From: Woeseia sp037968755
Lineage (GTDB): Bacteria > Pseudomonadota > Gammaproteobacteria > Steroidobacterales > Woeseiaceae
Assembly: GCA_037968755.1 (NCBI GenBank)
Contig: JBBKWB010000119.1
Coordinates: 1-5,840, forward strand
Direction of reading: 5' to 3'
Length of the DNA: 5,840 bases
Part shown: one piece after another, positions 1 through 5,840 of the stretch
Layout: each line of letters begins with the position of its first letter
How positions within the stretch are numbered: the stretch's first letter is position 1
Position numbers and translations under genes: made by a program
Notes under the pieces: generated by a model
Databases searched by the model: none
What the model saw: only the letters and a program-made list of their open reading frames with translations
What the model was told of the DNA's origin: nothing

Positions 1-2547
1 CAGTCAAACTACCCATTACGAATCGACATCTCTGGCGGTACCGACCTGGTTACTTCCACAACGCCGGATTTTGTCTTGCGCAGCGCAGTGCTGCGGCCGG
101 GCAGTCGGGTTGTCGCCAATATTAATCCGTTTACTACGTTCGCAATGGAGCTCGCCAGCGACCTGTCTGGTGGCAGGTCTGAAGAGAACATTCTTTCTGC
201 GCTTTCCATTGTCAGTGCTGAACTCAACAGCGGCCTCAGCACACTAAGCGGCAGTGCTGCGATGACCACCGAGGTCGGTGCCAGCAACATCGCCGAACTG
301 GTGCGGGCATCGGAAGCGCTGGGTGAGGCAGTTCGTCGTACTCGCGATAGCCTGAATGCTGTCGGCCGCACGACTTCGGGCGACAATGTGGTAGCCGCAA
401 TCGGCTCCGATCTGAGTGACGGTGTTATCGACGGCCGTGGTGGCTTTGGCGCGGATGCGCGGATTTCTGTGGTGTTCGGTCTGGCACTGGCGCAAGTCAC
501 GCTTGAGACAATGCAAAATCAATTGCGGGTTCAGGGTTCGGATGCAACAGCGCGCATCGAAGCGGCTATTTCCCAGGTTTTCATTGGTACCCCCAGCCCG
601 GCATTGGCAGAGTTGCAGGTAACGACCGAAATGCTGGCCAGCCTGCAGATCGGCCTTGTGGCGGCCGAATGGCTGCAGCCCACGCCGGCGGTGGCGACAT
701 TGCGTGCCGAGATCGCGGGCATTGCAGCGGGAATGACGGCGAATGATGTCCGGCAGGCACTGAGCGGCAATGCTGTCGCCGATCTGGATGCGAGCATGCT
801 CGGTGCGGCGAACGCGTCTGCAACAGATATCGATCTCCTGAATACTGTCTTGCGGACAGGCGTTGTTCCGTCGGGCAATACGGCGCCGATTATCAGTGGT
901 GTACCTCCGCTTACGATAGTCGCCGGTGCAAATTACCAATTCAAGCCAACCGCAAGTGATGCGGACAATGACCAATTAGCGTTCGCAATCACGGGTCTTC
1001 CCGGCTGGGCGCAGTTCGATACTGCAACCGGTGCGCTGCAAGGTGTACCGAATGCCGCAGACGCGGGCGTATATCCGGGAATCGGCATAAGCGTTTCCGA
1101 CGGCGAAGATACAGCCAGCTTGCCAGCGTTCACCATTGCGGTTACCAACATTGATCAGAATACGCCGCCCACTATTATCGGTTCACCACTAACGACTGTG
1201 GTCGCCAACAGCGCATACAGTTTTACACCAGCCGCGACTGATGCAGATGGTGACGCATTGACATTTAGTGTCAGCAACCTGCCTGCGTGGGCCAGCTTCA
1301 ACAACCAGAGCGGCGCGCTGACTGGCACGCCGGATGACAACGATGTTGGCGTCTGGAGCAATATCGGTGTCAGTGTGTCGGATGGCGAAGCGACGGCAAC
1401 GTTGCCGCTGTTTTCGATCGTGGTTCAGCCTGTTGTAGTGGGCAATACTGCGCCGCAGATATCCGGTGTTCCTGCAACGACTGTTGAGGCAGGCAGCCTC
1501 TACTCGTTCCAGCCGGTAGCGACAGATGCAGACGGTGATACGCTGACGTTCAGCATCAGCAACCGTCCGTCCTGGGCGACGTTTAATACAACTACCGGTC
1601 GTCTGCGTGGCACACCAGGTGCGTCGGTTAGCGGCGACTTTTCAGGCATAACGATCAGTGTCAGCGACGGCTTAAATTCAGCCAGTCTTCCCGCATTTAC
1701 GATCACAGTGACTGCGCTGCCCGTAAATACCCCACCCGTTATCAGTGGATCACCCTTGACGACAATCGTGGCTGGCAATCTCTATAGCTTCCAGCCAGTC
1801 GCGACCGATGCGGATGGTGATGCGCTGACATTCAGCATAGTCAACCGTCCTTCCTGGGCGACGTTCAATGCAACTACCGGTCGTCTACGTGGCACCCCCG
1901 GTGCGTCAGTAAGCGGCGACTTTTCAGGCATAGCGATCAGTGTCAGCGACGGCACTGATTCAACAGACCTTGCGGCATTTACGATCACAGTAACCGCGCC
2001 GCCGGTCAACACGCCGCCCGTGATCAGCGGATCGCCGTTGGCGACGATCGTCGTTGGTAATCTCTATAGCTTCCAGCCAGTAGCGACCGATGCCGACGGC
2101 GATACACTAACCTTCAGTGTTAGCGGTCTGCCGGGTTGGGCCAATTTCAACACAGCTAACGGCCGAGTGTCCGGTACGCCAGGCGCAGGCGACGTCGGTG
2201 TGTACTCGAATATCACCATCTCAGTGGACGACGGCGAGGACAGTGCCAGCCTGACGGCATTCGCGATTACGGTCGCCGATATTACACTTGGCTCGGCCAC
2301 CCTGAGCTGGACGCCGCCTACTCAGAATACTGACGGGACCCCGCTCACCAACCTCAGCGGCTATCGAATTTACTGGGGCACTTCATCGGGCAATTACCCG
2401 AACTCGGCAACGATCAACAATCCGGGCATCACAACCTACGTTGTTGAGAACCTGGCGCCGGGAACCTGGGAATTCGTTAGCACAGCACTGAACTCGGATG
2501 GTGTAGAAAGCGCTTACTCCAATCCCGCCAGCAAATCGATCCCCTGA
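1..2547 (+). CDS. Large exported/surface protein with five He_PIG Ig-like repeats and C-terminal FN3 domain (5' partial)
   Basis: The reading frame is open from the first base, so the N terminus and any signal peptide lie upstream; the in-frame TTG at 76 is not a convincing start because the coding pattern continues before it. The fragment has 848 residues. Residues 1-45 look like the end of a beta-rich domain (RIDISGG, then NINPFTTFA). Residues 46-292 are alanine-rich and probably helical, with no family I can name. Residues 293-760 are five tandem putative-Ig (He_PIG/cadherin-like) units, each with an N-T-x-P start, a DADxD motif, a P-x-W-A-x-F motif and an ISVSDG-like strand. Residues 762-848 are a fibronectin type III domain (LSWTPP, GYRIYWG, SAYSNPASKSIP). 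The DADGD acidic clusters suggest calcium-stabilised extracellular domains, by analogy with cadherin-like folds. Such proteins usually act in adhesion or polymer binding; that role is inferred. No C-terminal sorting signal (LPXTG, PEP-CTERM) is visible. Confidence 0.85.
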   Translation, partial: QSNYPLRIDISGGTDLVTSTTPDFVLRSAVLRPGSRVVANINPFTTFAMELASDLSGGRSEENILSALSIVSAELNSGLSTLSGSAAMTTEVGASNIAELVRASEALGEAVRRTRDSLNAVGRTTSGDNVVAAIGSDLSDGVIDGRGGFGADARISVVFGLALAQVTLETMQNQLRVQGSDATARIEAAISQVFIGTPSPALAELQVTTEMLASLQIGLVAAEWLQPTPAVATLRAEIAGIAAGMTANDVRQALSGNAVADLDASMLGAANASATDIDLLNTVLRTGVVPSGNTAPIISGVPPLTIVAGANYQFKPTASDADNDQLAFAITGLPGWAQFDTATGALQGVPNAADAGVYPGIGISVSDGEDTASLPAFTIAVTNIDQNTPPTIIGSPLTTVVANSAYSFTPAATDADGDALTFSVSNLPAWASFNNQSGALTGTPDDNDVGVWSNIGVSVSDGEATATLPLFSIVVQPVVVGNTAPQISGVPATTVEAGSLYSFQPVATDADGDTLTFSISNRPSWATFNTTTGRLRGTPGASVSGDFSGITISVSDGLNSASLPAFTITVTALPVNTPPVISGSPLTTIVAGNLYSFQPVATDADGDALTFSIVNRPSWATFNATTGRLRGTPGASVSGDFSGIAISVSDGTDSTDLAAFTITVTAPPVNTPPVISGSPLATIVVGNLYSFQPVATDADGDTLTFSVSGLPGWANFNTANGRVSGTPGAGDVGVYSNITISVDDGEDSASLTAFAITVADITLGSATLSWTPPTQNTDGTPLTNLSGYRIYWGTSSGNYPNSATINNPGITTYVVENLAPGTWEFVSTALNSDGVESAYSNPASKSIP
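877..2280 (+). repeat. Five tandem ~282-bp coding repeats (He_PIG units)
   Basis: Unit boundaries, set at the N-T-[AP]-P motif, are 877-1158, 1159-1443, 1444-1725, 1726-2007 and 2008-2280. Lengths are 282, 285, 282, 282 and 273 bp, and all are in frame. Units 1 and 2 are the most diverged from the rest. Units 3 and 4 are near-identical in protein over their second halves, and units 4 and 5 are closest over their first halves. This shows a domain array that expands and exchanges by recombination. Long runs of shared DNA, not only shared protein, point to recent events. Confidence 0.9.
1630..1953 (+). repeat. Recently duplicated segment shared by Ig units 3 and 4
   Basis: Bases 1630-1671 and 1912-1953 are identical over 42 positions except one (A at 1651, G at 1933), exactly 282 bases apart. 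A further 17-base identity lies downstream in both units (around 1693-1709 and 1975-1991). The flanking third-codon positions differ more, so the near-identity looks like recent duplication or gene conversion and not only protein-level constraint. Confidence 0.8.
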
Positions 2548-2552
2548 TCGAT

Positions 2553-2584
2553 GGTGCCGGGCAGGCATGAGCCTGCCCGGCACC
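2553..2584 (+). terminator. Strong hairpin after the Ig-repeat gene, probable terminator
   Basis: A perfect 14-bp GC-rich stem (2553-2566 with 2571-2584) closes on a four-base ATGA loop, five bases after the TGA of the Ig-repeat protein. Position and stability fit a transcription terminator. No run of T follows on the + strand, so it is not a textbook intrinsic terminator. It may instead protect the 3' end of the mRNA or act with another termination factor. Confidence 0.6.
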
Positions 2585-2590
2585 GGTGGT

Positions 2591-2633
2591 ACTATCTCGC
2601 CACGATAGTGCGAACGCGGACCCGGGTCCGCGT
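2591..2633. other. Small hairpin and perfect 20-bp palindrome in the reductase leader
   Basis: Two more inverted repeats follow the first hairpin. ACTATC at 2591-2596 pairs with GATAGT at 2604-2609 around a seven-base loop. Bases 2614-2633 form a perfect 20-bp palindrome centred on CCCGGG, ending 21 bases before the GTG start of the reductase gene. As DNA, the palindrome could be an operator for a dimeric regulator. As RNA, it would fold back with part of its centre unpaired, and the following CTTTAGTTT could make it a weak terminator. Neither role is proven. Confidence 0.45.
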
Positions 2634-2644
2634 CTTTAGTTTGC

Positions 2645-2648
2645 GGAG
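2645..2648 (+). promoter_or_regulatory. Shine-Dalgarno site that sets the GTG start of the reductase
   Basis: GGAG lies six bases before the GTG at 2655. The protein starting there begins just before the first beta strand and the GxGxxG motif, as expected for the family, and no other start codon fits as well. The bases just after this site (GTGGCGAG, 2648-2655) are complementary to 2596-2603, so the site could be masked by RNA structure. Confidence 0.7.
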
Positions 2649-2654
2649 TGGCGA

Positions 2655-3680
2655 GTGATCAGTACGGACGTTGTTATTGTTGGCGCCGGGCCTTGCGGCC
2701 TGTTCCAGGTATTCGAGCTGGGCTTGTTGGGGCTCAAAGCCGAGATAATCGATTCCATTCCACGCCCGGGCGGGCAGTGCAGTGAGCTGTATCCGGACAA
2801 GCCTATCTACGATATTCCGGCTATTCCCGTGTGCACCGGCGACGAACTGACTCAAAGCCTCTTGAAGCAGATCGAGCCGTTCGACTGCGGTATGCACTTT
2901 GGTGAGGAAGTCAGTGAAGTTGCGGCCCAGGAAGATGGCACGTTCATCGTTGCTACAAGCAAAGGCAAAACATTCAGCGCCAAAGCAGTGGTTATCGCGG
3001 GTGGCGTCGGCTCCTTCCAGCCACGCGCACTGCGTGCCGACGGCGTCGAAGAGTGCACCGGCAAGTCGCTGCACTACAGCGTCAGAGATCCACAGAAATT
3101 TTCCGGTCAGGAAATTGCGATCCTTGGTGGCGGTGATTCCGCTCTTGATTGGGTACTCGCGCTTGCCAATATAACCAAGCGAATTACGCTCGTACATCGG
3201 CGCGACGAGTACCGTGCAGTGCCGGCGACGGTCGCACAAATGCGCGCATTGCAGGCGGCGGGCAAGATCGACGTCATTGAAAGTGCGAAAGCAACTGCCT
3301 TAGAACATGTTGATGGCATGATGAATGCGCTGCGCATACAACCCAAAGGTGGCGACCTGCAAACGGTTTCAGTTCGGCATGTGCTGGTGTTTTTTGGCCT
3401 TGCGCCGAAACTCGGACCGATAGCCGAGTGGGGCCTCGACATCAATCGAAAAACCATCAACGTTGATACTGAAAAATTTGAAACGTCGACACCGGGCATT
3501 TATGCGGTCGGCGACATCAATCACTATCCGGGTAAGAAGAAACTGATTCTGTGCGGTTTCCATGAAGCCGCGCTGGCGGCATTCGCAATCAAGCAACGAC
3601 TTGAGCCCGACCGCAAGGTGCATGTGCAGTACACGACTACCAGCCCCGTCATGCATGAACGCCTCGGCGTAGAAGACTGA
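2655..3680 (+). CDS. Thioredoxin-reductase-like ferredoxin/flavodoxin-NADP+ reductase
   Basis: This 341-residue flavoprotein should move electrons between NADPH and ferredoxin or flavodoxin in the cytoplasm (EC 1.18.1.2 type). An N-terminal FAD site is seen at residues 6-15 (VVIVGAGPCG), with GGQ at 39-41 and the ELYPDKPIYDIP segment at 44-55 typical of the YumC-like FNR group. The NADPH domain has GGGDSALDW at 158-166 and HRR at 181-183. The second FAD motif is GIYAVGDI at 281-288, followed by YPGKKKLILCGFHEAA (291-306). The CxxC redox pair of true thioredoxin reductases is absent: the position equivalent to the active disulfide is held by plain NADPH-domain sequence. The C-terminal TTTSPVMHERLGV tail is a further FNR-type hallmark. 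Length is normal for the family. The start is GTG with a good ribosome site. It is probably co-transcribed with the VOC gene 3 bases downstream. A specific ferredoxin partner is not in the window. Confidence 0.9.
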   Translation: MISTDVVIVGAGPCGLFQVFELGLLGLKAEIIDSIPRPGGQCSELYPDKPIYDIPAIPVCTGDELTQSLLKQIEPFDCGMHFGEEVSEVAAQEDGTFIVATSKGKTFSAKAVVIAGGVGSFQPRALRADGVEECTGKSLHYSVRDPQKFSGQEIAILGGGDSALDWVLALANITKRITLVHRRDEYRAVPATVAQMRALQAAGKIDVIESAKATALEHVDGMMNALRIQPKGGDLQTVSVRHVLVFFGLAPKLGPIAEWGLDINRKTINVDTEKFETSTPGIYAVGDINHYPGKKKLILCGFHEAALAAFAIKQRLEPDRKVHVQYTTTSPVMHERLGVED

Positions 3681-3683
3681 ACG

Positions 3684-4541
3684 ATGCGCTTGCGCGTCTT
3701 GATCTTTGCCATTGCCTGCGGCTTGTGGGTGCCCGGCCGCGCCGAACCGGCGCCAGATATTATTGCAAGTAACGCGTTCTATTATTATGAGGATGTCGAG
3801 GTCGCCTGGCGCTTCTATCGCGATACCCTCGGCTTCGAGACCGTCGTTGATTATGGCTTTGCCAAGATCATGCGCCTCGCCGAGTCTTCGTATGTGACCC
3901 TCGTACGTGCGAGCGAAGGTATGCACAGCGCGGACGAGCCGAAAACGGTATTGCTGACGTTGCAAAGCACGAGCCTGTCGCCGTGGCTTGATCTGCTGGA
4001 AGAAACCGGCGTGCCGTTGATGGACGATCCGGTGGATAGCCATGCAGTGTTGTTTGAGGATCCGGGCGGCTATTTGTTGCGAATCGAAGCACACGAAGAG
4101 GGTCCTTCGGCAGCCGGGCCACAGTCTGCAGCGGCCACTGTAAGGGCTACGGTCTATACCTTGTATGTCTCGTCCCTCGAGGACGTCAGCGCCTTCTACG
4201 GCGGCCTGCTGGACAGGCAGCCGCAGCACATTGGCAACAATACGGTCCAGTATGCTGTGTCGGCCAGCGGCTACATTGCCCTGCAACAGGGTTTCGATGG
4301 CCGTCTGCGGCCGACTGCTACGAGTGCTGTGACTCTGTCATTCCTGACGACAGATGTAGATGCCTGGTTCGCACGCGCCAAGGCCTGGCCAGGGTTTGAA
4401 TTGCGCACGCCAGAAGTGCTCGATGAAGGCGGGCTGGTGCGCGTGTTTGTGGGCTACGATCCGGCTGGATCGTTTCTCGAGTGGGATACGTTCCTGCCGG
4501 TTGCGGAAAACGCGCGGCTACTGCACTACCTGCCGCGCTGA
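3684..4541 (+). CDS. Exported protein with two glyoxalase/VOC-type domains
   Basis: The 285-residue product starts with a basic, hydrophobic signal peptide (MRLRVLIFAIACGLWVPGRA), probably cut after A20. Domain 1 covers about residues 28-137 (VAWRFYRDTLGFE at 40-52; LFEDPGGYLLRIE at 123-135). Domain 2 covers about 153-270 (DVSAFYGGLLDRQ at 167-179; DPAGSFLEW at 259-267). The F-Y-x-x-x-L-G/L-D and D-P-x-G signatures mark the vicinal oxygen chelate fold. Family members use paired metal ligands, usually an N-terminal His and a Glu in DPxGxxxE. Here no His begins either domain and the Glu is kept only in domain 2 (E266); domain 1 has R133. The protein may therefore bind a ligand without the usual metal chemistry. 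The ATG follows the reductase stop by 3 bases with only a weak GAAGA ribosome site, suggesting translational coupling. C12 could hint at a lipobox, but the -3 position is Ala, so I prefer a soluble periplasmic protein. Substrate unknown. Confidence 0.75.
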   Translation: MRLRVLIFAIACGLWVPGRAEPAPDIIASNAFYYYEDVEVAWRFYRDTLGFETVVDYGFAKIMRLAESSYVTLVRASEGMHSADEPKTVLLTLQSTSLSPWLDLLEETGVPLMDDPVDSHAVLFEDPGGYLLRIEAHEEGPSAAGPQSAAATVRATVYTLYVSSLEDVSAFYGGLLDRQPQHIGNNTVQYAVSASGYIALQQGFDGRLRPTATSAVTLSFLTTDVDAWFARAKAWPGFELRTPEVLDEGGLVRVFVGYDPAGSFLEWDTFLPVAENARLLHYLPR

Positions 4542-5057
4542 TTAGCCGCCGCAGGTTGTCTTGAGGTCGGCCAGCTTGCCGTCAAATCCGTCCAGCTCGT
4601 ATTGCACGCTTACCGGCACCTCGGAGTAGGGCGTTACGGTGACATCCAGAACCGAGTGCCCGGACAAGTAATCGATCAGGACGGTATTGTCCTCAGCGCT
4701 GTTCGTTGCGGTAATCTTGTTGGAGCGATCGACACCCAGCTTGACGGTAATCGCGCTTTTGTCATCCGCCGCGAACTGTACCTCCGTGTTAAACGAAGAA
4801 ATGAACCTGCGCCAGTCAATGCGTACGTTGATCGCGCCGTCGCCATTGGGGACACAGCGAAACTCGAGCCGCGGGTGTACTTCCTTCATGCCGTATTCAT
4901 CGCTGATGGTGGCTGCTGAATCCTGGTGAAGCACGGCAACGGTCTGGTAGCTCGCTTTGTCCTGAACGGTTTCCAGTGTCCAGTCCGCTGCATAGCCAGG
5001 GGCACCCGCGAGCGCAAGTGCTGGTACGGCGAGAGCTGCTGTAATCGTTCGTTTCAT
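4542..5057 (-). CDS. Small exported protein with VasI-like pattern
   Basis: The 171-residue product has a clear signal peptide (MKRTITAALAVPALALAGAPGYA, cut near residue 23 or 24). The mature part is predicted to be all-beta. The order W26, a Y-G segment (55-56), PRLEFRC at 62-68, IDW at 80-82, then VTPYSEVPVSVQYELDGFDGKL at 141-162 and C169 close to the end resembles the VasI family linked to type VI secretion, including the late TPY-x-E-x-P-V stretch and a final Cys. C68 and C169 are the only cysteines and could form a disulfide in the periplasm. No type VI genes are in view, so a secretion role is not supported here; the fold may be used more widely. It sits 27 bases after the arginase-like gene on the same strand. 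Its TAA stop directly abuts the TGA of the convergent VOC gene. Family call is from memory of the pattern and moderately sure; function unknown. Confidence 0.6.
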   Translation of the reverse strand: MKRTITAALAVPALALAGAPGYAADWTLETVQDKASYQTVAVLHQDSAATISDEYGMKEVHPRLEFRCVPNGDGAINVRIDWRRFISSFNTEVQFAADDKSAITVKLGVDRSNKITATNSAEDNTVLIDYLSGHSVLDVTVTPYSEVPVSVQYELDGFDGKLADLKTTCGG

Positions 5058-5065
5058 TCATTCAT

Positions 5066-5069
5066 TCCT
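5066..5069 (-). promoter_or_regulatory. Shine-Dalgarno site for the VasI-like gene
   Basis: Read on the minus strand, AGGA lies eight bases before the ATG at 5057. Three ATG codons overlap here in different frames because the leader reads ATGAATGAATG; only the last one opens the long frame with a signal peptide, which fixes the start. The site lies in the 27-base gap after the arginase-like gene. Confidence 0.6.
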
Positions 5070-5084
5070 AAGGCTTGCTATGTA

Positions 5085-5840
5085 TTATCGGGACTGGACG
5101 CCTTTGATGGCGCCTTCGATCAGGTTCAGAGCCGCCTGGCGACTTACGCCGTGCGGGTCCAGCGGTCCGGCCGGCGTCGACGCAATGCCGAGTGCCACGG
5201 ATTTCGGGTTTTCGAACATCAGGGTCATGGCAGCGCCGAGCTCTTTACTTGTGGGCCCATCCGCAACGCGTAATCCGTGTCCTGGTACTTCGTCCGGATC
5301 CAGCACGTCCATGTCTATGTGTACATAAATGACATCGACGGCGGCTGAGAGTTCATCCATGCGCCGACGCAGGTTCGAAGACAGCTTACGTACATCGTCG
5401 ACCGAGAATTGGGCGACTTCGAATTCCCGAAAACGTTCGGCCTCCAGCGGATCAAGATCACGCACGCCGCCCCAGAGGATGTGACTCATGGGCAGACCTT
5501 CGGTGAGACCTGATGTCGTGCGCACATTATGCAAAGCGTGACCGGCAGCAATCGCGACCGGCATGCCACCGAGCATGCCGGACAAGGTCGTTTCCGGCAC
5601 GTTGAAATCACCGTGCGCGTCAATGAAGACCAGGCCGACACGTTGCTCGTTACCGTCGCCGTCGTACTTGAGTCCGGCGAGCATGCCAAGTAGACCATTG
5701 CAGTTCGCTTCAAGGCCGACAGTCAGTACATCGTCCGCGCGAGTTTCGCGCACGCGTTCCGCAAAATTCGAGTTGGCCAGGGCCAGTCGATTCCATTCTC
5801 CGTACTGGCGATCCTGCGCAGGCGTCAGGCGGATATCCTG
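5085..5840 (-). CDS. Arginase-superfamily (ureohydrolase-like) protein, 5' partial, variant active site
   Basis: The frame is open to the window edge, giving 251 residues without the N terminus; the GTG at 5753 is internal. Arginases, agmatinases and formiminoglutamases use a two-manganese centre to hydrolyse guanidino or imino groups. Kept here, by fragment residue: D74-A-H76-G-D78-F-N with PETTLSGMLGGMP after it (bases about 5560-5621), VRDLDPLE at 126-133, and HIDMDVLDP at 174-182. These provide most metal-binding carboxylates and one His. Changed: the usual GGDHS is EANCN, so the metal-ligand His is C47 (bases 5700-5702), and the late Glu of the MEVNP motif, which binds the guanidinium in arginase, is replaced in LGIASTP (about 217-223) by Ala or Ser. 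A Cys at the first position occurs in some uncharacterised subgroups, as I recall. The fold call is strong, but arginase or agmatinase activity should not be assumed. It is probably the leading gene of an operon with the VasI-like gene. Confidence 0.85.
   Translation of the reverse strand, partial: QDIRLTPAQDRQYGEWNRLALANSNFAERVRETRADDVLTVGLEANCNGLLGMLAGLKYDGDGNEQRVGLVFIDAHGDFNVPETTLSGMLGGMPVAIAAGHALHNVRTTSGLTEGLPMSHILWGGVRDLDPLEAERFREFEVAQFSVDDVRKLSSNLRRRMDELSAAVDVIYVHIDMDVLDPDEVPGHGLRVADGPTSKELGAAMTLMFENPKSVALGIASTPAGPLDPHGVSRQAALNLIEGAIKGVQSR

Noticed and set aside
76..78. TTG as the start of the Ig-repeat protein
   Set aside because: The frame is open and protein-like (RIDISGG) back to base 1, no ribosome site precedes it, and no signal peptide follows it.
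244..975. Minus-strand open frame of 243 codons opposite the Ig-repeat gene
   Set aside because: The translation is rich in Arg, Cys and His with no recognisable motif, typical of an antisense shadow.
877..2280. CRISPR array or non-coding satellite
   Set aside because: The repeat period of about 282 bp, the intact reading frame and the Ig-fold motifs show a protein domain array.
2567..2595. Promoter for the reductase using TACTAT (2590-2595) as -10 box
   Set aside because: No acceptable -35 box lies 16-18 bases upstream; the region there is the GC-rich stem of the hairpin.
2592..3239. Minus-strand open frame of 215 codons opposite the reductase start
   Set aside because: It covers the well-supported FAD and NADPH motifs on the other strand and shows no motif of its own.
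2655..3680. True thioredoxin reductase
   Set aside because: The CxxC pair of the NADPH domain is missing and the GGQ, YPDKPIYD and C-terminal TTTSP-type segments are those of the ferredoxin reductase group.
3684..3743. Lipoprotein signal in the VOC protein at C12
   Set aside because: The lipobox -3 position is Ala and the hydrophobic stretch before the Cys is short; a normal cleavage site after G-R-A at residue 20 fits better.
3369..4286. Long minus-strand open frame (305 codons) across the reductase and VOC genes
   Set aside because: It lies antisense to two genes with clear family motifs, and its translation shows no domain pattern; it is a by-product of GC-biased codons.

Overview
The window looks like chromosomal DNA of a moderately GC-rich Gram-negative bacterium, most likely a proteobacterium. 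Two proteins carry export signals, the flavoprotein reductase is of a type common in proteobacteria, and the repeat-rich surface or exported protein resembles those of marine Gammaproteobacteria. The lineage is an inference from protein style, not from a marker gene. Coding density is high: five genes, two of them cut by the window edges, and only about 140 bases between genes. I see no RNA gene, insertion sequence, phage gene or CRISPR array.

Left part (1-2547, + strand): the C-terminal 848 residues of a large, probably exported protein. An alanine-rich, mostly helical region is followed by five tandem putative-Ig (He_PIG/cadherin-like) repeats of about 94 residues and one final fibronectin type III domain. 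The repeats are recombining: units 3 and 4 match closely in their second halves, units 4 and 5 in their first halves.

Junction (2548-2654): a compact, structured intergenic region. It has a perfect 14-bp hairpin (probable terminator), a 6-bp hairpin, a perfect 20-bp palindrome, and an 8-bp inverted repeat that could pair across the ribosome binding site of the next gene.

Middle (2655-4541, + strand): a two-gene unit with a 3-base gap. The first gene encodes a thioredoxin-reductase-like ferredoxin/flavodoxin-NADP+ reductase. The second encodes an exported protein with two glyoxalase/VOC-type domains that lack several usual metal ligands.

Right part (4542-5840, - strand): a second unit running toward the first, whose last stop codon directly abuts that of the VOC gene. 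In transcription order it encodes an arginase-superfamily protein (start outside the window) with altered active-site motifs, then 27 bases later a small exported protein with a VasI-like pattern but no type VI secretion genes in view. A functional link between the two units is not evident. I did not find a clear new defence or mobile system; the best leads are the variant ureohydrolase with its VasI-like partner, the repeat mosaic, and the structured leader of the reductase gene.
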